Assembly (NCBI GenBank): GCA_010202465.1
Contig: CP047919.1
Span: forward strand, 310,001-374,000
Direction: 5' to 3'
Source: Candidatus Saccharibacteria bacterium oral taxon 488
Lineage (GTDB): Bacteria > Patescibacteriota > Saccharimonadia > Saccharimonadales > Saccharimonadaceae
DNA: 64,000 bases
Shown here: one piece after another, positions 24,998-33,887 of the stretch
Numbering within the stretch: position 1 is the stretch's first letter
Layout of the letters: the number at the start of each line of letters is the position of its first letter
The notes under the pieces: generated by a model
What the model saw: the letters and a program-made list of their open reading frames with translations, nothing else
Told to the model about the DNA's origin: nothing
Database searches by the model: none
Position numbers and translations under genes: made by a program

Positions 24998-25084
24998 GCC
25001 GCGGTGGCGGAATTGGTAGACGCGCTAGACTCAAAATCTGGTGAGCATTAGCTCGTGCCGGTTCAAGTCCGGCCCGCGGTACCA
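24998..25084 (+). tRNA. tRNA-Leu (anticodon CAA)
   Basis: Class II tRNA with acceptor GCCGCGG/CCGCGGT, D-arm TGGCGGAATTGGTAGACGC, anticodon loop CTCAAAA (CAA), a long variable arm and T-arm GCCGGTTCAAGTCCGGC, with encoded CCA. TATAAT at 24959-24964 serves as promoter. Confidence 0.96.
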
Positions 25085-25111
25085 GAGGTCGCCTCAGTTT
25101 GTTTAATTTTA

Positions 25112-25137
25112 TTCCCGTTTTGTAGCGGGAGTTTTAT
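25112..25137 (+). terminator. rho-independent terminator after tRNA-Leu
   Basis: TCCCG...CGGGA stem followed by a T-rich run, about 28 bases after the tRNA. Confidence 0.6.
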
Positions 25138-25166
25138 TGGTGGCAATACCTTATGAGAAGCTAATG

Positions 25167-25826
25167 TTAAGAATGAGAATGATGTCCGCACCCTTTCTTC
25201 TCTGGCTTTTGTTTTAGTGGCGGCAGAAGCATACAGTCAGCAACCTGTAGATCGAGAGAATGACCCTCATTACTAAAGTCAAACTCGATGAGGGACTGTT
25301 CATTAAATTCTCTCCCCGAGAGATTGTTCTGCGTGATACCGCCAACGATGACGGTTGGGTCTGTCGGTAGCATATTTTCTGTCCAGCGAATCACATGCCG
25401 TCTACTAATTCCCCTGGGAATCTTGGCAATGGTGACGTGTGGCTTGAATTTTTTATGGTGAGGAGTGGTAGCCCCTGCTTCTATAAATGCTTGCTTGATA
25501 CGTCGTCTTTCTTCCCGCGGTAAAGTTTGGCTGAGGTCATTGAATACCAGAGTGAGTGCACACTCTCCTAATATACGAGCGCCAACTACATTGAGCTCAA
25601 GGCTCTTTTGTGATTGTTCCGGTAGGCGGACCTGCAGTCTAGACGGATGTAGAATCTTTGGGTATTCTCGTGCACCTAGGATAGTAAGATGACGCTCCTC
25701 GGATTGCGTTGGTTGTATGGGGTTGTCATTCAGTATACTAAATCGTTCCTGTATCTCTTGAGCAAAATCTGGATCTGATAGAGGAAATTCAGTCACAGGA
25801 TGGTAAATCAGGCATTTTCGTGACAT
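25167..25826 (-). CDS. 2H phosphoesterase (2'-5' RNA ligase-like)
   Basis: The two H-x-T motifs that define the 2H superfamily are visible: RHLTIL near residue 45 and PHVTIA near residue 141. Members hydrolyse or form 2'-5' or cyclic phosphodiester bonds in RNA or nucleotides. 219 residues, start at 25826 (MSRKCLIYHP) after AAGGATAG. The His-rich end (GCGHHSHS) is unusual and may bind metal. The exact substrate is unknown. Confidence 0.72.
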   Translation of the reverse strand: MSRKCLIYHPVTEFPLSDPDFAQEIQERFSILNDNPIQPTQSEERHLTILGAREYPKILHPSRLQVRLPEQSQKSLELNVVGARILGECALTLVFNDLSQTLPREERRRIKQAFIEAGATTPHHKKFKPHVTIAKIPRGISRRHVIRWTENMLPTDPTVIVGGITQNNLSGREFNEQSLIEFDFSNEGHSLDLQVADCMLLPPLKQKPEKKGCGHHSHS

Positions 25827-25888
25827 AACTATCCTTGTTATACCGCGTAGTCTATAAATCGTCAAGAGCTGGTGGGAACCGCCCCGGT

Positions 25889-26680
25889 TTATACGCTAGC
25901 GGCAATGCTGGTGCTGATGGCGGCCAGTGGTGCTTCGGGCGACCACAAGAGGTAGCTCGCGGCGTGCGCGGCAGTTTGTCCGCGCCAAAGCTGCATCGGC
26001 TCGGTCCAGGCTTGGGTGATGACTTCTCCGCTCCGTGCGACGACTAATTGATCGGCATGAAAAACTGCCAATGTGACCGGATAAGTGATGGTGAATTTGT
26101 GTAGCGCCTCAACTAACTGTGCTAGCTGCATGCTAAATGTCAGGATTTTTGGATAGTAGACGCTGCGAAAGAGCTTTTGCACTTGGGCGAATGAGGCGAC
26201 AAAGACGACGTGGGGGTTATCAAGGATGGCGGGAAAGCTGTTTTGCACCAGGTCGATGGCGTCGCGGCTCAGCACGACTGGCCGGTGGTACTGGCGCACA
26301 AATTGCTCGTACAGCGCGGCCGTTTCGCTATTTTTGCCGGCGTCACCGATTAGCAGCATGACGTTAGCCCACTCGCCGAGGGCGGCTAATTCGCCTGCTG
26401 CCGCGCTGCTGAGGCCGCCGGACGGATTGGTGGGCGCAAATAGAACGTCGGTCATCGCTGCTGGCACGGTGCGGCGCAGTGTGTCGGGTAGCACGACTCG
26501 CACTTCACCTGCCCCGGCGTCACGTGCTGCCTGGTAGCTGGTTGCCACCGCCGCAAAGCCGAGCTTGTTGCCGCCAACGATCCCCAGCCGCCCGGCCTGG
26601 TCGCGGCGCTCTGGCCGATTCCATTCGACGTCGGGAAACAGCGGCTTAGATTTTTCCTGCTTGCGCCAAAAGGTATCCAC
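25889..26680 (-). CDS. YjeF C-terminal-like (NAD(P)H-hydrate dehydratase/ribokinase-like) protein
   Basis: The N-terminal third (GRLGIVGGNKLGFAAVATS, ARDAGAGEVRVVLPDTLRR) resembles the nucleotide-binding start of ADP-dependent NAD(P)HX dehydratase, which repairs hydrated NAD(P)H. The usual GTGD motif at the end is not seen, so the enzyme may be diverged or the assignment wrong. The start is the GTG at 26680, which has AAAGG upstream; the gene overlaps the HAD hydrolase gene by 35 bases. 263 residues. Confidence 0.45.
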   Translation of the reverse strand: MDTFWRKQEKSKPLFPDVEWNRPERRDQAGRLGIVGGNKLGFAAVATSYQAARDAGAGEVRVVLPDTLRRTVPAAMTDVLFAPTNPSGGLSSAAAGELAALGEWANVMLLIGDAGKNSETAALYEQFVRQYHRPVVLSRDAIDLVQNSFPAILDNPHVVFVASFAQVQKLFRSVYYPKILTFSMQLAQLVEALHKFTITYPVTLAVFHADQLVVARSGEVITQAWTEPMQLWRGQTAAHAASYLLWSPEAPLAAISTSIAASV

Positions 26681-27380
26681 GTTCGCCTTTCTCGAGTTCA
26701 AACACCACGCTTTTACGCTCCAGGACAATTGGCCAGCCGTTGGTTTTGGCAATTTCAAGGAGCTTTTCCGTCGGGTTAAAGACGACGGGATGTTCAACCA
26801 TCGCCAGGAGGTGCCGGTCGCCCTCGCTGTCGCCAAAGGCATAACTGCCAGCGAGCGTTAGCCCGTATTTATCAATAATTCCCTGGAGGATCTTGTCTTT
26901 ATTGGTATACGTCTTGGTGGTCATTGTACCGGTAAAGGTATCGCCCTGCCGTTCATACACCTGAGCCGCCCAGGCGTCAAAGCCGTATCTTTTAGCAAAT
27001 GGCTCGACTAACTCCTGCTGTGAGCCAGAGATGGCGATCAGAAAATAGCCCGCCTGCTTTAGCTCGCGCAGGCGATGCCGTGTGTAGGTGTAGACGTGGT
27101 CGAGCTCCCTCTCGGCGATACTACTCGCCACCTCGTCAAACACCGCGGTCGGGATGTCAGCGAGTGAGCTGGAAATAGCATTGACCAAACTCATTTCGTA
27201 CTCATCGTAGGCATCTTTTGACTCTCGCCGTTTCCAGCTGAGTAATTTCTGCTGAATGATCGAGGCATGGACTTCGGGGATGGCGCCGGCATCAATCAGC
27301 CCGAGCACCAACTGCCGATACAGCCCGCCACGAATGAGCGTACCGTCGATATCAAAAACTGCGAATTTCTGCTGCTTCAT
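26646..27380 (-). CDS. HAD-family phosphatase (SerB-like, HAD-IB)
   Basis: 244 residues. Motif I FDIDGTL (nucleophile D9), motif II in FLIAISGSQQEL, and motif IV in AFGDSEGDRHLL. A helical cap lies between motifs I and II as in phosphoserine phosphatase-like and lipid-phosphate enzymes. Starts MKQQKFAVFD. Overlaps the downstream YjeF-like gene, so co-translated. Substrate unknown. Confidence 0.82.
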   Translation of the reverse strand: MKQQKFAVFDIDGTLIRGGLYRQLVLGLIDAGAIPEVHASIIQQKLLSWKRRESKDAYDEYEMSLVNAISSSLADIPTAVFDEVASSIAERELDHVYTYTRHRLRELKQAGYFLIAISGSQQELVEPFAKRYGFDAWAAQVYERQGDTFTGTMTTKTYTNKDKILQGIIDKYGLTLAGSYAFGDSEGDRHLLAMVEHPVVFNPTEKLLEIAKTNGWPIVLERKSVVFELEKGERGYLLAQAGKI

Positions 27381-27427
27381 CGCTTGATTATCTCGTATTT
27401 TTGGCTTTCTCGCAATAGCTTACTATA

Positions 27428-28246
27428 TCATGAAGGAGACGACTTAGCAACTGATGCATTGTCGCGTAATTTGACCATGTTTTGGTACACTTCGTCAAAG
27501 GTCAGCCCCGATTCGTGGATGAGGCTGGCTAGGTCTTTTCCGACGTAGCGGAAGTGCCAAGCTTCGCTCGCGATACCGGTTATTTTTTCCTTGCCCTTCG
27601 GATAGCGCAGAATAAAACCGTATTCGTGGGCGTGGGTGGCGAGCCAGCTGGCGGTTTTTGGATCAAGTGCGCAGTCGCTAAAGCGGGCCTTGCATTTCTC
27701 AGAAAAGCTGGTTAAGTCAACCGCTAGGCCGAGCTGATGCTCGCTGTGGCCGGGTTTGGCGACGTATTCATCGGTGTGGGCGGCACCGTTTTTGGCGGTG
27801 GTTTCAGTGCGGACTTTGGCTTGGGCGGTGCCGGAGCGGTAGGCGCTAGAGACGAGGACCGGTAGCTTGGCCTCAGCCGTGGCTTGGCGCAGTTGCTCCA
27901 GTGGCTCTTTGACCATCGGCTGCACGCGCTTATCCTCTATCCAGCTCGGCGTACCATCAGTAATATCAGTCAGCGGTGGCTCAAAGGCTGGGTCGATGCC
28001 CTGCTTGCCCGAAACGTACGACCAGATTTTCCCAGTTTGTAAATATTTCCACGACGGAAAGGTCAAGTCGCGATTGGTCCGGTCGAGACGGATGGTGATC
28101 GGCTGGAAATTATACAGCGGCGAATGAGCGACCGACTCTGAGGTTCGATTGACGAGCTGCGTGCCGCCATTGATCATCAGTAGTGTCAGTGTCGTCCAGG
28201 CCGCCAAAACCATGGCCACGACTGCGCGCCCCACCCCGTGCTTCAT
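27428..28246 (-). CDS. D-alanyl-D-alanine carboxypeptidase, VanY family (second of a tandem pair)
   Basis: Trims the terminal D-Ala from peptidoglycan stem peptides outside the membrane. An N-terminal helix (VAMVLAAWTTLTLLMINGG) anchors or exports the protein. The zinc site is visible as GHSEHQLGLAVDLT (SxHxxGxAxD) and EAWHFRYVG. 272 residues. It begins immediately after the stop codon of the other VanY gene (TAAATG), so they are translated together. In a wall-thin epibiont the pair could remodel its own wall or act on a host; the latter is speculation. Confidence 0.88.
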   Translation of the reverse strand: MKHGVGRAVVAMVLAAWTTLTLLMINGGTQLVNRTSESVAHSPLYNFQPITIRLDRTNRDLTFPSWKYLQTGKIWSYVSGKQGIDPAFEPPLTDITDGTPSWIEDKRVQPMVKEPLEQLRQATAEAKLPVLVSSAYRSGTAQAKVRTETTAKNGAAHTDEYVAKPGHSEHQLGLAVDLTSFSEKCKARFSDCALDPKTASWLATHAHEYGFILRYPKGKEKITGIASEAWHFRYVGKDLASLIHESGLTFDEVYQNMVKLRDNASVAKSSPS

Positions 28247-29137
28247 TTATTGTGTTCCTCGCTGCTTGAGTTTGGTCATTGCCTTTTCAATATACGACCA
28301 AGCCTCCTCCATCGTCAAGCCCGACTGGTGCAGCGCACCCGCTAGCTCCCGCCCGACGTAGCGAAAATGCCATGGCTCGTATTGATAGCCGGTGATCGAT
28401 TCCTTACCCTTCGGATAGCGCAGAATAAAGCCGTATTCATGAGCGTGGGCGGCCAGCCATTTGCCGGCGGCGGTTCCTTCAAAACAATTATCCACCCAGC
28501 AGGTTTGATCGGCGCCAGCGAAGTCAACCGCCAGGCCTGATTGATGCTCGCTGTGTCCGGGGCGCGAGCTAAAGCGGCTGGCTGCAGCCTCGCCGTGTCG
28601 GCGGGCGTAGCTGGCAAAGAGTGAGGCTTGGGTGGCGTAGCTGCGGTAGCCTGAGCCGACGCGGAGCGTGACGCCAGCGGCGCGGGCAGCGGCGACTAAC
28701 TTCTCGAGATCAGGCATGAGGACGGCGCGGAGTGAGCGCTCGTCTTGGCCGCGGCCGGGTAATGTCGGTACGCTAACGATGCGGAGGTCGCTTGGCTGAT
28801 AGCGAGGATTGGCAAAGGCCCGGGATTTGTTGGCGATTTTCCAGAGATCAGCGTCATCAGCGTTGTTGACAATGCGGGCGGGGATCGGTGTAGCGCGCGG
28901 TAGAGCGATGATAATTGGTGCGGCTGGCGCTGGGGGCTTCGGGCTGTCGGGAGTTTTTTCCTTGGGTGTTGGTACGGGATCGGGCTGCTTTGTGTTAATT
29001 GGCTGCTGAGCGGTGGTACGTGGCGGGTTGAAATGACGGAGAGCGAAATACGTCACCACAGCGCTCCCGGCGATGACTAGTACGGCGCTGAGACTGATGA
29101 ATAATGTGCGTTTCCCTGAGCGTTTGGTAATTTTCAT
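28247..29137 (-). CDS. D-alanyl-D-alanine carboxypeptidase, VanY family (first of a tandem pair)
   Basis: 296 residues: N-terminal membrane helix (LFISLSAVLVIAGSAVVTYF), a Pro/Lys-rich linker, then the VanY domain with GHSEHQSGLAVDFAG and EPWHFRYVG as zinc and catalytic motifs. A pair of Cys (QTCWVDNCFEG) may form a disulphide and is shared in part with its neighbour (EKCKARFSDCALD). The gene overlaps xthA by four bases (ATGA). The two VanY proteins are paralogues in tandem with clearly diverged linkers. Confidence 0.88.
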   Translation of the reverse strand: MKITKRSGKRTLFISLSAVLVIAGSAVVTYFALRHFNPPRTTAQQPINTKQPDPVPTPKEKTPDSPKPPAPAAPIIIALPRATPIPARIVNNADDADLWKIANKSRAFANPRYQPSDLRIVSVPTLPGRGQDERSLRAVLMPDLEKLVAAARAAGVTLRVGSGYRSYATQASLFASYARRHGEAAASRFSSRPGHSEHQSGLAVDFAGADQTCWVDNCFEGTAAGKWLAAHAHEYGFILRYPKGKESITGYQYEPWHFRYVGRELAGALHQSGLTMEEAWSYIEKAMTKLKQRGTQ

Positions 29138-29934
29138 ATCGTAACCTCAATGCTTACCGGGCAGTGATCGCTGCCCATTTGTTCGGCGTGAATCTGTGGG
29201 TTGGTGACGCGCCCGGCGATTTCACGCGATGCCAGCCAATAGTCAATCCGCCAGCCGACGTTGCGCGCCCGGGCGTTGGCCCAGTGCGTCCACCAGGTGT
29301 AGGCGTCGGTTTTTTCGGGAAACGCCGCCCGGAAGATGTCGATAAATCCAGCGTCCAGATAATTCTGAAAACCCTCGCGCTCCTCGTCAGTGAAACCGTG
29401 CCTGCCGACATTGGGCTTAGGGTTCGCTAGGTCAATTTCTTGATGCGCCACGTTCATATCGCCGCAGTATAGTACTGGCTTGACGAGCTCCAACTCCTCC
29501 AGATACGCCAGCACCGCTGGATCCCACTGCTCATGGCGTAATTTCAGCCGGCTCAAATCCCCCTTTGAATTTGGCGTATAGCAGGTCACCACCCAAAAAT
29601 CGTCGAACTCGGCAGTGATGATGCGCCCCTCGTCCGCTGGATTGCCATATTGATCGCCGGTCAAATTAAACCGCTCGATGATAGCCGGCGGCAACCCATC
29701 GCGCCAGTGCAGCGGCCGGATTTTCGACAAAATCGCCGTGCCGGAATAACCTTTTTTGGCGGCTGAATAGAAATGTTCGTGATACTCTGGCAGATTAATT
29801 TCTACCTGGTCGCGGGCGGCCTTGGTCTCTTGGAGGCATACAATATCCGGATCATAGGTTTGCAGGAAGCGGGCAAACTCGCCCTTGTTGATGACAGCGC
29901 GGATACCATTGACGTTCCAGGAAAATAATCGCAT
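29134..29934 (-). CDS. xthA: exodeoxyribonuclease III (AP endonuclease)
   Basis: Base-excision repair enzyme that cuts DNA at abasic sites and degrades 3' ends. 266 residues of the ExoIII fold: FSWNVNGIRA, LQETK (metal-binding Glu), YCGDMNVAH, and GSDHCPVSIE at the end with the catalytic His. Start at 29934, six bases after TATAAT (leaderless). Followed by the two VanY genes in one unit. It is divergent from the glycosyltransferase genes. Confidence 0.93.
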   Translation of the reverse strand: MRLFSWNVNGIRAVINKGEFARFLQTYDPDIVCLQETKAARDQVEINLPEYHEHFYSAAKKGYSGTAILSKIRPLHWRDGLPPAIIERFNLTGDQYGNPADEGRIITAEFDDFWVVTCYTPNSKGDLSRLKLRHEQWDPAVLAYLEELELVKPVLYCGDMNVAHQEIDLANPKPNVGRHGFTDEEREGFQNYLDAGFIDIFRAAFPEKTDAYTWWTHWANARARNVGWRIDYWLASREIAGRVTNPQIHAEQMGSDHCPVSIEVTI

Positions 29935-29976
29935 TCTTGTATTATACAACGAATTATCATGGTATAATTGCTAAAT

Positions 29977-31017
29977 ATGACTAAAAAGACATCCCGAATC
30001 GTGGTCAATATGATTTCGGAAAGTGAGTTTACGGTCCAAGGACATGGTGTACATACAGCTTATAAGGAGATTACTGGTGCCTTGGAAAAACAGCCTGCTA
30101 TTGATATTGCCATTAACACTAATCGATCGGCAGATATAGTTCATGTCCAGACAGTGGGTATGTATGCATTGGGACGGTTACTGCGCAAAAACGGTAAAAA
30201 AATTGTTTCAGCACACTTGGTACCAGATAGTTTCATTGGATCATTGAGGGCGGCCAGATACTGGAAGCCAGTTGGTAAATTGTGGCTAAAGTTCTTCTAC
30301 AGCCGGGCCGACCTTGTGTTGGCCTGTTCCAAGATGGTACATGATGAGCTGGTTCATGACATGAAATTGTCTAACGTCAAAGTGTTATATAATACAGTTG
30401 ACATGGCGCGATATCGGGTTACTGCTGATGATCGCCGTGTTGCGCGTCAAGCGTTACATTTGACAGAACGTGATTTCGTCGTCATCGGTAATGGCCAAGT
30501 GCAGCCTCGCAAACGACTTGATACCTTTATATCAATCGCTCGTGCAATGCCGGATGTTACGTTTTATTGGATTGGCGGTATTCCATTTAAACATCTTGGG
30601 GCTAAATACGAGTCAATGCAAAAACTTATTAATTCAGTTCCTCCTAACCTTACGGTAACCGGTGTTATACCGCTCGAAGATGTGCGCCAGTATTATATGG
30701 CAGCTGATGTGTTTGTATTGCCGGCTACTCAGGAAAATCATCCTGTGTGTGTACTGGAGGCAGCTGGTGCTGGATTGCCGATAGTATTGCGTGATATTCC
30801 GCAGTATGACGATACATTTCGTGGCTCGGCAGTTATGGCGGGTACTGATGAGCAATTTATTCAATTAGTGACCCGTCTCAGAACAGATGCGTCTTTTCGC
30901 CAGTCAGCAATTCATGGTGCTAAAAAAATTGCTGAACGATTTGATAGCGGTGCTGGCGCCAAGCGCTTAGTCGCGATGTATCAAGAGTTGCTAAAAGAAG
31001 ATGAGGAATGCGCGTAG
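29977..31017 (+). CDS. GT4-family glycosyltransferase
   Basis: 346 residues of a GT-B fold enzyme. The C-terminal nucleotide-sugar half is clear: VIGNGQVQPRKRLDTFISI, YYMAADVFVLPATQENHPV and CVLEAAGAGLPIV, where the E-x7-E-like motif of family 4 is found. The N-terminal half is shortened compared with usual GT4 enzymes. Start at 29977, eight bases after TATAAT. Overlaps the next glycosyltransferase gene by ten bases; together they may make a glycolipid, as such pairs do in wall-reduced bacteria (inference). Confidence 0.85.
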   Translation: MTKKTSRIVVNMISESEFTVQGHGVHTAYKEITGALEKQPAIDIAINTNRSADIVHVQTVGMYALGRLLRKNGKKIVSAHLVPDSFIGSLRAARYWKPVGKLWLKFFYSRADLVLACSKMVHDELVHDMKLSNVKVLYNTVDMARYRVTADDRRVARQALHLTERDFVVIGNGQVQPRKRLDTFISIARAMPDVTFYWIGGIPFKHLGAKYESMQKLINSVPPNLTVTGVIPLEDVRQYYMAADVFVLPATQENHPVCVLEAAGAGLPIVLRDIPQYDDTFRGSAVMAGTDEQFIQLVTRLRTDASFRQSAIHGAKKIAERFDSGAGAKRLVAMYQELLKEDEECA

Positions 31018-32330
31018 GCTTATTCACCGATACCTATCGACCGTCGATTAACGGCATCGTTTTTGTGGTCGAATCGCTCAAGCGTGAGCTCGAGGCGCTG
31101 GGCCACGAAGTCTACGTATTCTGCCCCGCCAAGTCGATGAATCCCGCCAAACAAGCCGAGCTGCTCAACGAAGATCCGGATTCGCACATCGTTCGCTTTC
31201 CATCAATCAAGGGTGCGTTTTTTGATGATTACGATACGTCGGTGTTCTTCCCGCCGGCAGTGCAGCGCCGCATCAAAGAGCTGGAGCTGGACATCGTGCA
31301 CATCTTTACGCCGTCGCAAATTGGGCTGGTTGGCGTCAGTGCGGCGCACAAGCAGCAGATCCCCCTCGTCATCCAGCACTGCACCGATATGTACGAATTT
31401 GCCGAGCATTATCCGGCGGTACTGCCGGGGATTTTGACACTGGCTGGCGTGGTGCTACCACTGTCGATTAAGCTAAGGGGCCGTGATTTATTTGAACTGG
31501 TCAAGCTGTACCGGCCGCGTGGTATCACCAAATGGAACCGGGCCATCATCGAGTGCGTCATCACTATTCTCTACAGCAAAGCCGACGCCGTCATCGCCCT
31601 CAGTCGCAAAAGTGTCGCTCAGCTCAGTGGCTGGCAGGACGATGATCATCTGTATGATTTGACATTGCTGCCAAATGGTGTCAATGCCCTGCCGCGACCG
31701 TCGGCGGCTCAGCTCAAGGCCTTTCGGGCGCAGTGGGGTCTCCGGGCATCTGATGAAGTATTTGGTTTTATTGGGCGGCTGGGTGAAGAGAAAAACTTAC
31801 CGATTTTGATCAAGGCCTTTGACAAGTACGTCGCCAAGGCTCGCCCTAAATCCAAATTGCTGTTCGTTGGCGATTTCGAGTACCGCAAAAAACTTGAGGC
31901 GATGGCGGCCGAGAGTAAGTACGCTGATCGGATTATCTTTACCGGCGCTTTGCCGCGCGAGGAATTAGGCGTGGCTTACCAGGCGCTGGATGTGTTTTGC
32001 TTCCCGTCACTCAAGGATACGCAAGGCTGGGTATTACACGAAGCGGCGCACGCTCGTAAGCCAATTATCATCATTGACACGCAAGTATCAGAGGTAGTGC
32101 GTGACGGCGTGAACGGTATCTTCGTAAAAAATCGGCCCAAGAGCATGGCGGATGCCATCATTACGCTGCTCCGTTCACCGGCCCGTCGAGCGAGGTTTGG
32201 CGCTGAGAGCAAAAGATTAGCGGTCACGTTCACCGAGCGCCGCCAAGTCCGCAAATTAGAGAAATTATATCGCCGGGTTATCGCCCAGAAAGCTGCCGCC
32301 GCGTCTCGCGATCTTGATCGCGCCGCTTGA
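31008..32330 (+). CDS. GT4-family glycosyltransferase (diacylglycerol glucosyltransferase-like)
   Basis: 440 residues. N-terminus MRVGLFTDTYRPSINGIV is typical of glycolipid-forming GT4 enzymes that act on membrane lipids; FIGRLGEEKNLPILIKAFDK and DVFCFPSLKDTQGWVLHEAA are the sugar-nucleotide-binding parts. Likely membrane-associated, through the hydrophobic segment GILTLAGVVLPLSIKL. Its last 53 bases overlap the 3' end of smpB on the other strand. The acceptor lipid is unknown. Confidence 0.85.
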   Translation: MRVGLFTDTYRPSINGIVFVVESLKRELEALGHEVYVFCPAKSMNPAKQAELLNEDPDSHIVRFPSIKGAFFDDYDTSVFFPPAVQRRIKELELDIVHIFTPSQIGLVGVSAAHKQQIPLVIQHCTDMYEFAEHYPAVLPGILTLAGVVLPLSIKLRGRDLFELVKLYRPRGITKWNRAIIECVITILYSKADAVIALSRKSVAQLSGWQDDDHLYDLTLLPNGVNALPRPSAAQLKAFRAQWGLRASDEVFGFIGRLGEEKNLPILIKAFDKYVAKARPKSKLLFVGDFEYRKKLEAMAAESKYADRIIFTGALPREELGVAYQALDVFCFPSLKDTQGWVLHEAAHARKPIIIIDTQVSEVVRDGVNGIFVKNRPKSMADAIITLLRSPARRARFGAESKRLAVTFTERRQVRKLEKLYRRVIAQKAAAASRDLDRAA

Positions 32331-32757
32331 TGGTCTCGCGCTTGTCATAGGTTTTTTTGCCTTTGGCGAGGGCGATGACCACCTTAATGAACTTGCCGTT
32401 AGTCAATAATTTGGTCGGCACAATGGTCATGCCCTGCTTTTTTGCCTCAGTAAAGCGCGTTAATTGGCGTTTGCTGACTAATAATTTTCGCGCTGAAGTG
32501 TCAACGCTGCGGGCGTTGGCTTGGCCGCGAACATTGAGCCGCAGTGAAAAACTAGCATTATTTAGCCACAACTCACCGCCGCGCAGACTAACGAATGCGC
32601 CCTTGAGCTGCACGTGCCCTTCCCTGGCAGCGCGCACTTCCATGCCCGTCAGCACCAGCCCGGCCACAACCTCCTCGCCCAACTCATAGTCAAATCGCGC
32701 TCGGCGATTTACGACGGCGTGAGTGGATGGTTTTTTGGTCTTGGTGGGCTTGGTCAC
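32278..32757 (-). CDS. smpB: SsrA-binding protein SmpB
   Basis: Brings tmRNA to stalled ribosomes. 159 residues: ARFDYELGEEVVAGLVLTG, EVRAAREGHVQLKGAFV, and the basic C-terminal tail KTYDKRETIKRRDQDRE that enters the ribosome. GTG start at 32757, six bases after TACAAT. The 3' end overlaps the convergent glycosyltransferase gene by 53 bases. I did not identify an ordinary tmRNA gene in this window. Confidence 0.93.
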   Translation of the reverse strand: MTKPTKTKKPSTHAVVNRRARFDYELGEEVVAGLVLTGMEVRAAREGHVQLKGAFVSLRGGELWLNNASFSLRLNVRGQANARSVDTSARKLLVSKRQLTRFTEAKKQGMTIVPTKLLTNGKFIKVVIALAKGKKTYDKRETIKRRDQDRETRRQLSGR

Positions 32758-32873
32758 TTGATTATTGTAGCATGTAGGATGGAGCCTTAGCTAGAAGAGG
32801 GTTGGTCTGTCTGGGCCGCGTCCTGTACCATCTGGATCGTACCGAAGCGGGACATCTGCCTGATCAAGCCTCA

Positions 32874-33830
32874 CTAGTGCAGTACCTCTTCTTCATCCGC
32901 AATCATCATATCCACTCGTATTTCGTCTATGACGGCTGCAAGCTCCTCTAGGGCTACTTGCTTTTGCGACACCTCTAATTCATCATCACTGTATATGATA
33001 TTGATACGGGTTAGGAGCTCCTTGTATAGCTGATCAAGCAGCCCTGACTTGTCTAAGTCAAAGAGAGCTTGAATCCCTGCCATGTCTACTGACGCTTCTT
33101 CCTCTAAGCGACACCTCTCTTTTGTATCACCCCGCAGCTCAGCTAGCTTGCTGCTGAGGATTTTTTGGGTAATTTCAATGACAGTCTCTGCGTCAACGGG
33201 ACGTGGCATCTCCTTTTCGGAGTTTAGAATTTGCTGCCTAATCAGGTTGAGCTCGTCTGGAGCAGCAGCTGTTTCAATTTTGTATTCCAGCCTGGCTAAG
33301 ACGTCGTATTTCGCTGCGTTTGGCGCGAGTCCATAGCTGAGGATTTTGCTGAGTACGCCCTGAAGCTTCCCGAGTATCTCGTGCCCTTTTTCTGGTATAT
33401 TGTTGACCACCTCTTGGTAGGTCTTGTACTCCGCAAGACGCTCATAGTGGGCCTCAGTAATCTCTGGGTTGCTTTCGGTGGGTTTTATACTTTGCGAATT
33501 ATTGACTTGTGTAATTCCCTGGTCATCTTTGTGCTCTACCGTTGAAGTATTGGCCGTGTTAGTACTTTTTTCTGGATTATTCCACGGGAAATCATATGGG
33601 CGCATATTATTTTCATACAGTACCGTACGTACTGTGTGCAGCATGGCCGCCTGGGTGCGCTGCGTTAAGGTTGGCATGCTACTACTATTTTCCGCTGCAG
33701 ATGAACAAAATTTATCGATGAATTCTTCAGCTGGCGCAACAACGCTAGTAATATCCTCGCCGTTGGCTGTGTAGTATCTTTTATCTACTTTATGTGTCTG
33801 CTTTTCTTGTGGTGTCGTCTCTCTATTCAT
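32874..33830 (-). CDS. hypothetical helical protein, 318 aa
   Basis: No family recognised. Soluble and acidic, with a Ser/Thr/Asn-rich middle (~residues 85-115) and helical parts (ILGKLQGVLSKILSYGLAPN; LAELRGDTKERCRLEEEA; QVALEELAAVIDEIRVDMMI). The start has TATAGT eight bases upstream. It is the second of two unknown genes in the same direction (the other at 33888-34439), which share the style of an acidic helical protein with a disordered head. Confidence 0.6.
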   Translation of the reverse strand: MNRETTPQEKQTHKVDKRYYTANGEDITSVVAPAEEFIDKFCSSAAENSSSMPTLTQRTQAAMLHTVRTVLYENNMRPYDFPWNNPEKSTNTANTSTVEHKDDQGITQVNNSQSIKPTESNPEITEAHYERLAEYKTYQEVVNNIPEKGHEILGKLQGVLSKILSYGLAPNAAKYDVLARLEYKIETAAAPDELNLIRQQILNSEKEMPRPVDAETVIEITQKILSSKLAELRGDTKERCRLEEEASVDMAGIQALFDLDKSGLLDQLYKELLTRINIIYSDDELEVSQKQVALEELAAVIDEIRVDMMIADEEEVLH

Positions 33831-33887
33831 AGCTCTATACTATAACATTGTTTAAGTATAAATGCAATACCTAGCTACTATTTTGTC

